DNA of 64,000 nt, taken from contig JAIXKK010000222.1 of NCBI GenBank assembly GCA_026954325.1, forward strand, positions 1-64,000. Reading direction: 5' to 3'. The DNA is from Bryobacterales bacterium (GTDB lineage: Bacteria; Acidobacteriota; Terriglobia; Bryobacterales; Bryobacteraceae). A program made the position numbers and the translations under genes. Positions 53,731 to 63,250 of the stretch are shown here, piece by piece. Under the pieces are notes generated by a model. The model ran no database searches and had not been told where the DNA came from. It saw only the letters and a program-made list of their open reading frames with translations. How positions within the stretch are numbered: the first letter of the stretch is position 1; each line of letters opens with the position of its first letter.

Positions 53731-54810
53731 TCAACTCTCGGTCTTCTCAATGAACTTGTCCACCACTACGGAATAAATGGCCGGCTTGCCGTGACGGTCA
53801 CTCTGAAAGTAAATCCGCTGGCTGGTCGGAGAAAAAATCGGAGCCACCATGGCCGGCTTCGACGCTTTGTGCTCGCAAACCGTCAACTCCCTCTTCGCCG
53901 AACGTAGCATGAGTAGAACGTAAGGCGAAGCCAGGCTGCCGCTGGCTGCCACAATCACTGACCCGTCCCGGTTCTGCGAGAAGTTGATGTACTGCGTGGT
54001 GGGCGAAAAGAGCTTGTCCTGCTGCGTATCCGGAGTTAGCTCCCGCATCGTGATCGCCTTTCCCTTTGTTTGCAGGTACAATACCGTCCGCCCGTCCGGA
54101 GTCCACTCCGCCGCCCCCGCCGAGGGGATCACGGTCGTCAGTTTACGGTCGTTCTGTCCGTCATAGTGCACCAGACACAGGCTGTCATCCCGCTGGTAGA
54201 GAACGCTCGCCCGCCGGGGCCGCGGGATCGGATGCCGCATCACTCCCTCATGTTCCGCCAACGTCGTGACATTGCCCTTCGCCATGCCGATAAGCCGCAG
54301 ACGCGATTTCGAACCCTGCTTCTCCACCAGCGCCGCATAAATGCCGTCACCCGCCACGCTGAACCCTTCTCCCAACTCCCAGTCGTCCGGGATGTGGTAC
54401 ACCTCCCGCTCGTGGAAATTGGAAAACTGCGCCACCCGCAGCGAACGGCCATCCAGATAGGCGAAAAGCTTGTCGTCGGGCAGGATATTCAATGTCGAGG
54501 GCGCCAGCGCCTCCGCCGCCGTCATCTGCCGGATCTCCCCGCCACGCAGTTCGTAGCGGAACGCCTGCATCCCCGATCCACGGTCGCTCGCGAATACGAA
54601 GAAATTTCCCTTCCGCGCAATCGCCCGCGCGTAGGGATACGGCAGCACACTCGTGTACCGCGGATCCGTAAACATCTCCACCGGAAATTCGGTTGCCGGA
54701 TCGGAATATCTTCTACCTTCGGCGGGCAACACCCGTCCCCGCTCCGAAGCCGCATGGAGAGGAAGCCAAGGAATCGAGGCCAGCAACCCGCGCCGTGTAA
54801 GGCGCTCCAT
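53731..54810 (-). CDS. Tat-exported TolB-like beta-propeller protein
   Basis: A 359-residue protein with a twin-arginine leader ('MERLTRRGLLASIPWLPLHA'). Repeated TolB/WD40-like blades follow: 'GNFFVFASDRGSGMQAFRYE', 'GAAEWTPDGRTVLYLQTKG', 'IFSPTSQRIYFQSDRHGKPA'. The overall pattern also resembles oligogalacturonate lyase (PL22) propellers, but the catalytic histidines could not be placed, so only the fold is claimed. It follows threonine synthase on the same strand after 58 bases. Confidence 0.7.
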   Translation of the reverse strand: MERLTRRGLLASIPWLPLHAASERGRVLPAEGRRYSDPATEFPVEMFTDPRYTSVLPYPYARAIARKGNFFVFASDRGSGMQAFRYELRGGEIRQMTAAEALAPSTLNILPDDKLFAYLDGRSLRVAQFSNFHEREVYHIPDDWELGEGFSVAGDGIYAALVEKQGSKSRLRLIGMAKGNVTTLAEHEGVMRHPIPRPRRASVLYQRDDSLCLVHYDGQNDRKLTTVIPSAGAAEWTPDGRTVLYLQTKGKAITMRELTPDTQQDKLFSPTTQYINFSQNRDGSVIVAASGSLASPYVLLMLRSAKRELTVCEHKASKPAMVAPIFSPTSQRIYFQSDRHGKPAIYSVVVDKFIEKTES

Positions 54811-54868
54811 ACCCCCAATTTATCACGCGCGCCGGATTATCCGCCCCGCCGTTCTCCAGGCCTTTTGT

Positions 54869-56176
54869 TCAAGCCCCCAACAACGCCGCAATCCTGTCCG
54901 CGTCATTCGGAACCACCACCGGCTGATTCCCGAATGTCGCCCGGATCCCCGCGCCGTCCGGCCCCTTCAACTGCCCTGTATGGTAGTGGTAAATGTAATC
55001 CGGATCCTTCAGCACGTTGCCCGTCAGTACGGCCACCACGTCCGCCTCCCGATCCATCGTGCCGGCCCGCACCAGCTTCCGGATCCCGGCCAGCGTCGCC
55101 GCCGACGCCGGTTCGCAGCCGATCCCGCACAACCCGATCTGCGCCTTCGCGTCGGCTATCTCCTGCTCGCTCACCTTCTCCACCAAACCGCCCGTCGTGG
55201 CCACCTCGAACAGTGCCTTCGGCCACGACACCGGGTCCCCGATCTTGATCGCCGTCGCCAGCGTCTTCGGATGCTCCACCGGCGTAAACGCCGCCCCGGA
55301 GCCCTTGCGCAGGAATTCATAAAACGGAGCGCTTCCCTCCGCCTGGATCACCGCCAGCCTCGGCAGACGCTCAATCAGCCCCCATTGCTTCATCTCCCGC
55401 AGCGCCTTACCGAATGCCGACGTGTTCCCAAGGTTCCCGCCCGGCAGCACAATCCAATCCGGCACGCGCCAGTCGCGCTGGTCCATCAGTTCCACCATGA
55501 TGGATTTCTGCCCTTCAATCCGGAACGGATTGATGGAGTTCAGAAGATAGATCCCCAACCGCTCCGCCAGCACGCGCACCAAAGCGAGAATCTGATCGAA
55601 ATTCGCTTCCACCTGGAGCGTCCTGGCCCCATACTCCAGGGCCTGCGCCAGCTTCCCATAGGATATATTGCCGTGCGGAATGAAGATCACCGGCTGCATC
55701 CCCGCCGCGCTCGCATACGCCGCCATCGACGCCGAAGTGTTCCCCGTCGATACGCACGCCACGCGCTTCATCCCCAACCGCATCGCCTGCGCCGCCCCGC
55801 AGGTCATCCCGTTGTCCTTGAACGACCCCGTCGGGTTGAATCCCTGGTGCTTGAAAGCGATGCGCTTCAATCCCGCGTACGCCGCCGCCAACGGAGCGTC
55901 CAGCACCGGCGTGTTCCCTTCCCGCAGCGTCACCACATGCCGGTAATCCTCCAGAAAAGGAAAGAACTCCCGGTAGCGCCACACTCCGCTCTGGTCCAGC
56001 GGGGCGTTGCTCATCCGCCGCTCCCGCCAGGCCTTCCTTAATTGCCCGGCGTCGGGGGCCGTCCCCCCGTACACGGCCTCCAGGAGGCCTCCGCATTTCG
56101 AGCAGTTGTATAGGACATCCGTAATCGCATACCTCGCCCGGCACGCGCTCTCAAAGCAGATCAGTTCCGCGCTCAT
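54869..56176 (-). CDS. thrC: Threonine synthase
   Basis: A 435-residue PLP enzyme that turns O-phosphohomoserine into threonine. A short N-terminal zinc-ribbon-like segment (cysteines at 7, 12, 25 and 28; 'YNCSKCGGLLE') precedes the fold-type II body with the PLP lysine in 'PTGSFKDNGM' (K120), 'STGNTSASMAAYASAAGM' and the phosphate loop 'LPGGNLGNTSAFGKAL'. The related threonine ammonia-lyase gene lies 25 kb away, not in an operon. Downstream neighbour is the propeller gene. Confidence 0.94.
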   Translation of the reverse strand: MSAELICFESACRARYAITDVLYNCSKCGGLLEAVYGGTAPDAGQLRKAWRERRMSNAPLDQSGVWRYREFFPFLEDYRHVVTLREGNTPVLDAPLAAAYAGLKRIAFKHQGFNPTGSFKDNGMTCGAAQAMRLGMKRVACVSTGNTSASMAAYASAAGMQPVIFIPHGNISYGKLAQALEYGARTLQVEANFDQILALVRVLAERLGIYLLNSINPFRIEGQKSIMVELMDQRDWRVPDWIVLPGGNLGNTSAFGKALREMKQWGLIERLPRLAVIQAEGSAPFYEFLRKGSGAAFTPVEHPKTLATAIKIGDPVSWPKALFEVATTGGLVEKVSEQEIADAKAQIGLCGIGCEPASAATLAGIRKLVRAGTMDREADVVAVLTGNVLKDPDYIYHYHTGQLKGPDGAGIRATFGNQPVVVPNDADRIAALLGA

Positions 56177-56233
56177 GAAACTTCTGATTATCGCATCCCT
56201 CGCCGGGACGCCTTGTTGTGATTGGTCCGCGGC

Positions 56234-57619
56234 CTACGGCGACGGAGCCGACGGAAGCGCTCCCACTTCCGTAATGCCCACCTTGCGGCGCATGGTGTCC
56301 TGCCAGGCGCTACGCACCTGGTCCGGCAGATCATACAGCGCTTGATTCACACGCGACAGGATGTCCGCCACTACGTCCGGATTGTCGCTCGACACATCGT
56401 AGCCTTCCTCCGGATCCGCATCCAGGTCATAAAGTTCCGGCTTCGGCAGCGGCAGGTTCAGCCGCCCTTCCGGCGGCGGCGGAATCCATGGCGGACTGTT
56501 ATATCGCGAAATGTGCAGTTTCCAGTCACCGTACCGGGCACACTGCAATTGCCAGAGGTCGAAGTAAAGGAACAGCCCATGCTCAATCTGGTCCGCATCC
56601 CCCGTGAGCATGGAAGTGATGTCTATGCCGTCCAACGGCTTAGACGGAAGCGGCGCGGAACAGAGGTTGGCCAGCGTCGGCAGAATGTCGTACATCGTAG
56701 CCATGCCGGGACAGATCCGGTTCGCCGGAATCTTCCCCGGCCACCGCGCAATGAACGGCTCCCGCGACCCGCCGTCATAGGTCTCCCCTTTGCGCCCTCT
56801 CAACGGAGCGGCGCTCCCCTGATACCACGGCCCGTTGTCGCTGGTAAAAATCACCAGCGTGTTGTCCTCCTGTCCGGTCTCCTTGAGCGCGCGCAACACT
56901 TCGCCCACGCTCCAGTCCATCTCCATCACCGTATCCCCGTAAGGACCCAGCTTCGACTTCTTCTTGAACTGTTTGCCCGGCCACAACGGAATATGCGGCG
57001 CCGTATGCGCCATATACAGAAAGAACGGCGTATCCGCCGTCCGGCTGCGGATGTAGCCCGCCGCCTGATCCGTGAACTGCTGCGTGAGCGCCGACAGATC
57101 CACCGGGTCCACCGCCACGTCCCGGTTGTGCATCACCTGCAGCGGATACATGTCGTGGCTGTAAAGAAGACCGTAGAACTCGTCAAACCCGTTGTCGTTG
57201 GGCTGATATCCGGGCTTTCCCCCAAGGTGCCACTTGCCGATTAACGCCGTCTGATAGCCCGCCTTCTTCAGCATCCCGGCAATGCTCGTCTCCGCGGCCG
57301 AAAGCCCCTTGGTGTCCCACGGGAACATCACGTTGGGAATCCCCATTCTCACCGGGTAGCGTCCGGTCAGCAACCCCGCCCGCGAGGGCGAACAAACGGC
57401 GCTGGCTGCATAAAATTGCTGGATGCGCGTGCCATCCTTAGATAATTGATCAATATGCGGGGTTTTGATTCGAGACCCGTAGCACCCGATGTCCCCATAG
57501 CCGAGGTCGTCGGCCAAGATCAGGACTACATTCGGCGGCCGGTCCTCTGCGCTCGCTACACGGGCCTCACCCAAAGCCACGCCCGCGGCGGCGGCTTTCA
57601 GAAAGCTGCGACGGTTCAT
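56234..57619 (-). CDS. Tat-exported formylglycine-dependent sulfatase
   Basis: A 461-residue S1-type sulfatase. Tat leader 'MNRRSFLKAAAAGVALGEA'; metal site 'NVVLILADDLGYGDIGCYG'; and the formylglycine signature 'CSPSRAGLLTGR' with C76 as the residue to be modified. 'LIGKWHLGG' and 'TLVIFTSDNGPW' complete the active site. It should release sulfate from a sulfated glycan or aryl ester; specificity unknown. The modifying enzyme is not in the window. It is 17 bases downstream of one ASST-family gene's stop on the same strand. Confidence 0.93.
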   Translation of the reverse strand: MNRRSFLKAAAAGVALGEARVASAEDRPPNVVLILADDLGYGDIGCYGSRIKTPHIDQLSKDGTRIQQFYAASAVCSPSRAGLLTGRYPVRMGIPNVMFPWDTKGLSAAETSIAGMLKKAGYQTALIGKWHLGGKPGYQPNDNGFDEFYGLLYSHDMYPLQVMHNRDVAVDPVDLSALTQQFTDQAAGYIRSRTADTPFFLYMAHTAPHIPLWPGKQFKKKSKLGPYGDTVMEMDWSVGEVLRALKETGQEDNTLVIFTSDNGPWYQGSAAPLRGRKGETYDGGSREPFIARWPGKIPANRICPGMATMYDILPTLANLCSAPLPSKPLDGIDITSMLTGDADQIEHGLFLYFDLWQLQCARYGDWKLHISRYNSPPWIPPPPEGRLNLPLPKPELYDLDADPEEGYDVSSDNPDVVADILSRVNQALYDLPDQVRSAWQDTMRRKVGITEVGALPSAPSP

Positions 57620-57636
57620 TCGGATTGGACATTAGT

Positions 57637-59397
57637 CTACTCCAACGGAGTGTAAATGTCACGTAGTCTGAAAGTCCTATACATCGCCGCCCCGATTTGC
57701 AGGCGAAACACCGATTGCGCATAGGCGTCCACTTCCACTGATTCGCTTTGCGCCGGCGTCACGAATCCCAGGTCGAAGTGGTAGTTCCCGTTGGGTAGCC
57801 GCTGCGCCGTTCCCAAAGCAGACGAATAGTGGCCCAGGTCCGCATTGAACACCAGCGTCGCCTTCCGGTTGAACTCGTCCAACTCCCACACCTGCCCCCG
57901 GCTGTGCGCTCCCCCATCCCCGGCCCGCCGCGTGTTCCCGTTGTCGAAAAGCATGATCCGGTTTGCATTCCCCCGCTCCACGCTCGCGTCATGCTGGTGC
58001 GAAAACCATGCGTTGGGGTCCGCCGCGTCCAACGCGAAATCGCCATACTGCCCCAGCCGCCAGATGACGTGTCCATCTCCCTTCCCGTTCCGGTAGTCAA
58101 TCTTCACCAGCCAGTCCTGGTGACGTAATGACAGCAGCAGGTTCCCATCCGGCATCGGTTGCACCGAATTGCTGTGCAGCCAGTCGTTGGCCTGCGCGGC
58201 CAGCCGGAATGGAGGACATCCTCCTCCCGCCGGCGTGCACGTCTCCCGAAGAACCGCCGCCCGGTTCACATCCAGATGCTCGAAGGCATCCCATACCCAC
58301 TCCACCTGCATGTCCCGGTCAAGAACCAGTATCATGTCCCCCAGCACATCCACCGGTGAAGCCTCTTCCTGCACGTTCGAAAGTATTTGTTCCGCATTCG
58401 CCAGCGCCAGAATCCGTCCGCCCGGCAACCGCGCCGCCTCGTGATGAAATCCCGTGATCGGCCGCTTCCGCATCGCCGCCAGTTGCTCGTTGATCCGGGC
58501 TGCGTTCGTCACCCGCGTGGTGATTCCCATCAGGTCGAACTCGCCCACCAGTTGCTCGGTATCTTCCCCCTGCGCGCGTTGCGTAAACCCGGTAAAGATC
58601 CCTCCCGCGTAACCGCGGGTCAGCATCTCGATCTCTCCGTCCGAGTACCAGACAATCCGCCCCGTAAGATCGGTCGCCGCTATGAACTTCGCAATCGGGC
58701 TTTGCAGCAGAATCCCTGCCTGGTTCCCCGGCGGTGGCGTCACCACCGTATAAGCCGCGATCGGATCCACGTTGCCCGTCACCGCTTTCAATTCCGGCCC
58801 CGTCACCGTCCTTGATCCATCCAGCAAAACGTGCCGCACGCTGTATTCCGTCGCCGGCCTCATCCCCGCAATCACGAAATTTAAAGTCTCGTTTCTCCGG
58901 CAAGCCTGGAATGGAGTACTCTGCGCCGTCCCCTCGGGATCGCGAAACGTCACCCTCATCCGCGCGCCCACCGGACATGCCGGCGCGCCGTAAAGAAAGA
59001 CCAGCGGATGCTGCGTTCGAGCGAGCACCGGCTGTTCCCCCGCCGCCAATGGCGACATTTCGAAACTGCCTGTTGTCTCCGCGCTCTCGCCCGTCGAGAG
59101 ATTCCTCACCCTGACCTCGATCTCGTACGTCCCCTCGCGATCCGTCGCGCTCCAGACCAGCGTGGAATCCGGACCATAATCCCTCACCACGCGAAACTCC
59201 CCGTCCGCTCTCCGCGCGCGGAACCGGTACCACAACGTCCCATCCTCCGCGCCCGAAACCACCGCGTCCCAGGACACTACCGTCCCCACCGGAGATGGCG
59301 AATACTCGGAAGGCGTCACATTCACGCTCATCGCGGCGCCGGCTGAAAAGGGCATCATCAGGAATAGAAAAACAACGTTTTGATGGAATGAGATCAT
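57637..59397 (-). CDS. Arylsulfotransferase (ASST)-family protein, paralogue 2
   Basis: A roughly 586-residue exported protein (signal 'VVFLFLMMPFSAGAA') with the same Ig/Fn3-like N-terminal domain ('GTLWYRFRARRADGEFRVVR') and ASST propeller as the protein at 49726-51534: 'ITGFHHEAARLPGGRILALA', 'ANDWLHSNSVQPMPDG', 'WFSHQHDASV' and 'GGAHSRGQVWELDEF'. About half of the residues match the paralogue by eye. Its stop lies 17 bases before the sulfatase start, so the two are probably one operon, linking a sulfatase with a possible sulfate-transfer enzyme. Confidence 0.75.
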   Translation of the reverse strand: MISFHQNVVFLFLMMPFSAGAAMSVNVTPSEYSPSPVGTVVSWDAVVSGAEDGTLWYRFRARRADGEFRVVRDYGPDSTLVWSATDREGTYEIEVRVRNLSTGESAETTGSFEMSPLAAGEQPVLARTQHPLVFLYGAPACPVGARMRVTFRDPEGTAQSTPFQACRRNETLNFVIAGMRPATEYSVRHVLLDGSRTVTGPELKAVTGNVDPIAAYTVVTPPPGNQAGILLQSPIAKFIAATDLTGRIVWYSDGEIEMLTRGYAGGIFTGFTQRAQGEDTEQLVGEFDLMGITTRVTNAARINEQLAAMRKRPITGFHHEAARLPGGRILALANAEQILSNVQEEASPVDVLGDMILVLDRDMQVEWVWDAFEHLDVNRAAVLRETCTPAGGGCPPFRLAAQANDWLHSNSVQPMPDGNLLLSLRHQDWLVKIDYRNGKGDGHVIWRLGQYGDFALDAADPNAWFSHQHDASVERGNANRIMLFDNGNTRRAGDGGAHSRGQVWELDEFNRKATLVFNADLGHYSSALGTAQRLPNGNYHFDLGFVTPAQSESVEVDAYAQSVFRLQIGAAMYRTFRLRDIYTPLE

Positions 59398-59490
59398 AAA
59401 CTCCGAGGTACACCTATTGAGTGATTCGACGTACAATTATCGTGGATCGTTACATCAAGTGCGCCAATTTTATTGCCGCTGGAAGCAATC

Positions 59491-60441
59491 ATGATCTCTG
59501 TCCACCTCGAACGCGGAATTGTTTCCGTCGCCGATGTCCCCCCGCCCGCGCGCCCCGCCGGCCATGCTCTCATCCGCCTCCTCCACGCCGGCATCTGCTC
59601 TACTGACCTCCACCTTCAGCGCGGATATTATGGCTTCGCCGGTACACCCGGCCACGAGTTCGTGGGCGAAGTCGTCGCCTGCGACAACGCTCACTGGCTC
59701 GGAAAAAAGGTCGCCGGCGAAATCAATCTCGCCTGCGGCAATTGCCCTTTCTGCGCGAAAGGCTTGGGGCGGCACTGCCCGAACCGTACCGTCCTCGGCA
59801 TCGTCCGCCATCCCGGAGCCTTCGCGGAATTTCTCACCCTCCCCGAACAGAACCTCCACGAAATACCGCCCCAGGTTCCCCTCCTCGACGCCGTCTTCAC
59901 CGAACCCATCGCCGCCGCCTGCGAAATCCTCGATCAGGTCCGCATCCCCGGCGGCGCCCCAGTCGCCGTTCTCGGCGATGGCAAACTCGGCCTTCTCATC
60001 GCCCAGGTCCTGCAACTCCACGGCGCGCAAGTCCACCTTTACGGCAGACACCCGGAAAAGATGCGCCACCTCTCGCCGCTCGGCGTCGCTTCCCATCCGG
60101 CGTCCGATCCCTCGCAAGCCGCCTATGAGTTCGTCGTCGAAGCCACCGGTTCTTCCGCCGGCCTCGAACAGGCCATCGCCCTCACCGTGCCGCGCGGCGT
60201 CCTCATCATGAAATCCACCGTTCATGACAGAGTTTCCATAGACACCGCGCCTGTCATTGTGAATGAGATCTCTCTCATCGGCTCGCGCTGCGGACGGTTT
60301 CCTCCCGCCCTCGAACTGCTCGCCCAGGGGAATCTCATTCTTCAGCCGCTCATCGAGGACCGCTTTCCCCTCCGCGAGGCCCCCAGGGCTTTCGCCCGGG
60401 CGGCGGAAAAGGGAGTGCTGAAGGTGCTGCTCGACAACTGA
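59491..60441 (+). CDS. Zinc-dependent alcohol dehydrogenase-family (MDR) protein
   Basis: A 316-residue medium-chain dehydrogenase. Catalytic zinc residues are in 'AGICSTDLHL' (C36) and 'GTPGHEFVGE' (H55); the structural zinc set is 'CGNCPFCAKGLGRHC' (C82, C85, C88, C96). The nucleotide-binding part has 'VAVLGDGKLGLLIAQVLQLHG'-type sequence (seen in parts: 'VAVLGDGKLGLLIAQ'). Substrate is unknown. ATG 59491 follows GGAAG; a TTG 18 bases upstream is less likely. Its stop is 7 bases from the DUF2339 gene start. Confidence 0.87.
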   Translation: MISVHLERGIVSVADVPPPARPAGHALIRLLHAGICSTDLHLQRGYYGFAGTPGHEFVGEVVACDNAHWLGKKVAGEINLACGNCPFCAKGLGRHCPNRTVLGIVRHPGAFAEFLTLPEQNLHEIPPQVPLLDAVFTEPIAAACEILDQVRIPGGAPVAVLGDGKLGLLIAQVLQLHGAQVHLYGRHPEKMRHLSPLGVASHPASDPSQAAYEFVVEATGSSAGLEQAIALTVPRGVLIMKSTVHDRVSIDTAPVIVNEISLIGSRCGRFPPALELLAQGNLILQPLIEDRFPLREAPRAFARAAEKGVLKVLLDN

Positions 60442-60448
60442 GCCTTCC

Positions 60449-63250
60449 ATGGAATGGGCTGCCCTACTCCTGCTGATCGTCCTGTGGCGCGCGCACGCCT
60501 CGCGCCTCAATGCCCTCCGCGAGACGCTCGGCAGGCAGGAGGAATCCATCCGCCTTCTCACGCGGCGCGTCTTCGAACTCGAAACCGCCGCCATCCCTGC
60601 CCCACATACCCCCGAACCTTCCCCCGAAACTGCCACGGAACCCTTGCCCGGCCCCATTCTCCAAACGGGCCTGCCCGCCGAAACCGCCGCCGAACCAGTC
60701 ACCGGAGATCCGGTCTACACCGCGCAAGAGGCTGCCGCCCTCATACCAGCGCCCGCCGGACCCACCATCGAAGAACGCCTCCGCGGCAGACTCCAGGGCG
60801 TCGAATGGGAAGCGCTCATCGGAGGAAGCTGGCTCAATGCCATCGGCGTCCTCGTCCTCGTCGTCGGCATCTCCCTCTTCCTCGGTTACGCCCTCACGCA
60901 ATTCGGCCCGCCCGGCAAGATCTCCATCGGCGCCGCCGTCAGCGCCGTCATGATCGCCGGCGGCGTCCTCCTGGAACGCCGCGAACGCTACCTCATCTTC
61001 GGCCGCGGCCTGCTCGCCGGGGGCTGGGCCGCGCTCTACTTCACCGCCTACGCCGCCTACGCCGTGGACGCCGCGCGCGTCATCTACTCGCCCCTTGCCG
61101 GAGGCATCCTCCTGCTCGCCGTCGCCTGCGGCATGATCGCCCACTCCCTACGCTACCGCTCGCAGAATCTCACGCTGCTCGCCTGCTTCACCGCCTTCTT
61201 CGTCCTCCAGATTTCGAAGATGTCGGTCTTTTCCATCGCCGCCAGCGTCCCCCTCTCCATCAGCCTCCTCACCATCAGCCGCTACCTCGGTTGGATCAAC
61301 GTCCCCTTGGCGGGAATGGTGCTCACCTACTTCACCTTCGCCTTCCGCTTCGATGTCAACCTGCTCGGCCCCACCGCCGGCTCCGCCACGCTCTACACCT
61401 ACTGGCTCGCCTTCGAAATTCACGACCTCTTGAAACTTCGCGCCGGAGCCGCGCGCGGCCTCCGCGAACTCACCATGTTCCCCCTCAACGCCATGCTCTT
61501 CCTCGGCACGGCGATGATGACCATCCCGCCGGCATCCCCCATCAAGTCCGCGTACTTTCTCGCCACCGCCGGAGCCGTATTCCTCGCCGGCACGGCGCTG
61601 CGCATGAAATGGAAGGCCGCCCTCATTCCCGAGCCTGACCCCATCGCGCGCCTGCTCGCGCAAAGCCACAAGATCGCCGTCAGCTTCGCCACGGCCCTGT
61701 TCGGCGGGTCGCTGCATAAACGTTTCGACGGGCCTGCCGCCACCATCGGCATGCTCATGGAAGCCCAGTTGCTCCTCCTCGCCGGCCTCCGCTTCTCAGA
61801 ACGCTATTTCCGCTACACCGGAGCCGCCGCGTTCCTCGCCGCCATCCTCGGAATGCTCTCCCGCGAAAATGACTTCGGCAAATTGTCTCTGGCCGGACAC
61901 GTCTTCCCCGGCTGGGTCCCCTACGCCGTCTGCATCGCGGCCCAGCTTTATTTCAACCGCTGGCTCACCCGCGAAGGACCTTACTTCACCTGGGGCGCCG
62001 CCCTTCTACTCATCATTTCCGCCGCCGAATTCTCCAATCACACCTGGACCGGCGTCCTTTGGGCTGCCCTCGCCTTTGCCCTCGTCGAAGCCGCCATTCA
62101 CACCGCCAAGTCCGAATTCCGCTACCAGGCCATGCTCGCCGGCGCGCTCGCCTTCTTCGCCCTCTGGTTCGTCACCCTTTCCGCTCAACCGGCTCACGCT
62201 CTCGAAAGCGCCGCCGCCGGAGGCTGCGGGGCGGCCTTCTTCTACCTTGCCGCCTTCCGTCTGCATCGCCGCGCCGAACCAGCCCTCATGCGGGATGCCG
62301 CCGCCGTGTTCGCCTCCCTCGTCGCCTCGCTTGCCCTCTGGCAGGCGCTGCCCGCCGTGCTCGTCGCCCCAGCCTGGGGGTTGCTCGGCCTCATCCTCCT
62401 CGAAACCGGATTCGCCGCCCGCCTCCGCTACACCGTCTGGCAGGGCCACGCCCAAATCCTCGCCGCCCTCGTCCGCCTGTTCTTCGCCAACTTCCCCGCG
62501 CTGTCGGACACCGCCGGCATCTCCCACCGCGTGCTCACCGTGGTCCCGCTGCTCGTTCTGGTCTGGCACGTCTGGCGCCGCTCCAGCGGCGATCCCGAAT
62601 TTGCCGGCGCCCTGGCCGCCCGCCTCTATTCCTGGGCCGGCATCATCGTGCTCGGCTCCCTTCTCCGCTTCGAAATGGGACGCATGCTCGTCGTCCTCGG
62701 CTGGGCCGCGCTCATGGTCCTCCTGCTCCGCCTCGGATGGAAGTTGGCCGTCAAGGACTTCCTCTACCAGGCCTACGCCCTCGCCGCTCTCACCTTCTTC
62801 CGGGGCTGGGCCACCAACTTCGATTCCACCGAATCATGGCTCGGCTTCCCCGCCGGCGTCGCCACCGGCGTGCTCACCATCGCCGCCTTCCATGCCGCCG
62901 AATTCCTCACCCCGCGCGACAGCGACAGGCCCCGCGCCGCCTTCGCCCTCATGGGCAGCGCCCTGCTCGGCATTCTCCTCTTCTACCAGATCTCCGGCAG
63001 CCTGCTCACCATCGCCTGGGGCGCTCAAGCCACCGGCATGATCCTGGCCGGATTCGCCGCCCGTGAGCGTATCCTCCGCCTCGCCGGACTCTCCATGTTC
63101 CTCCTCTGCGTCCTCAAGCTGTTCCTCTATGACCTCCGCAATCTCGACACCTTGAGCCGCATCCTCTCCTTCATCGTCCTCGGCCTTGTCCTCATGGGGG
63201 CCAGTTGGCTCTACATGCGATTCCGCGAAAAGATCCAGAGGTACCTCTGA
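60449..63250 (+). CDS. DUF2339 polytopic membrane protein
   Basis: A 933-residue membrane protein. A membrane helix and coiled coil (about 1-45) and a Pro-rich linker precede the DUF2339 core 'WEALIGGSWLNAIGVLVLVV', after which more than 20 hydrophobic helices alternate with short loops to the C-terminus ('SWLYMRFREKIQ'). Function is unknown; the family is found in many Gram-negatives. Its stop overlaps the next start by one base (TGATG), indicating co-translation with the M48 protease. Confidence 0.88.
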   Translation: MEWAALLLLIVLWRAHASRLNALRETLGRQEESIRLLTRRVFELETAAIPAPHTPEPSPETATEPLPGPILQTGLPAETAAEPVTGDPVYTAQEAAALIPAPAGPTIEERLRGRLQGVEWEALIGGSWLNAIGVLVLVVGISLFLGYALTQFGPPGKISIGAAVSAVMIAGGVLLERRERYLIFGRGLLAGGWAALYFTAYAAYAVDAARVIYSPLAGGILLLAVACGMIAHSLRYRSQNLTLLACFTAFFVLQISKMSVFSIAASVPLSISLLTISRYLGWINVPLAGMVLTYFTFAFRFDVNLLGPTAGSATLYTYWLAFEIHDLLKLRAGAARGLRELTMFPLNAMLFLGTAMMTIPPASPIKSAYFLATAGAVFLAGTALRMKWKAALIPEPDPIARLLAQSHKIAVSFATALFGGSLHKRFDGPAATIGMLMEAQLLLLAGLRFSERYFRYTGAAAFLAAILGMLSRENDFGKLSLAGHVFPGWVPYAVCIAAQLYFNRWLTREGPYFTWGAALLLIISAAEFSNHTWTGVLWAALAFALVEAAIHTAKSEFRYQAMLAGALAFFALWFVTLSAQPAHALESAAAGGCGAAFFYLAAFRLHRRAEPALMRDAAAVFASLVASLALWQALPAVLVAPAWGLLGLILLETGFAARLRYTVWQGHAQILAALVRLFFANFPALSDTAGISHRVLTVVPLLVLVWHVWRRSSGDPEFAGALAARLYSWAGIIVLGSLLRFEMGRMLVVLGWAALMVLLLRLGWKLAVKDFLYQAYALAALTFFRGWATNFDSTESWLGFPAGVATGVLTIAAFHAAEFLTPRDSDRPRAAFALMGSALLGILLFYQISGSLLTIAWGAQATGMILAGFAARERILRLAGLSMFLLCVLKLFLYDLRNLDTLSRILSFIVLGLVLMGASWLYMRFREKIQRYL

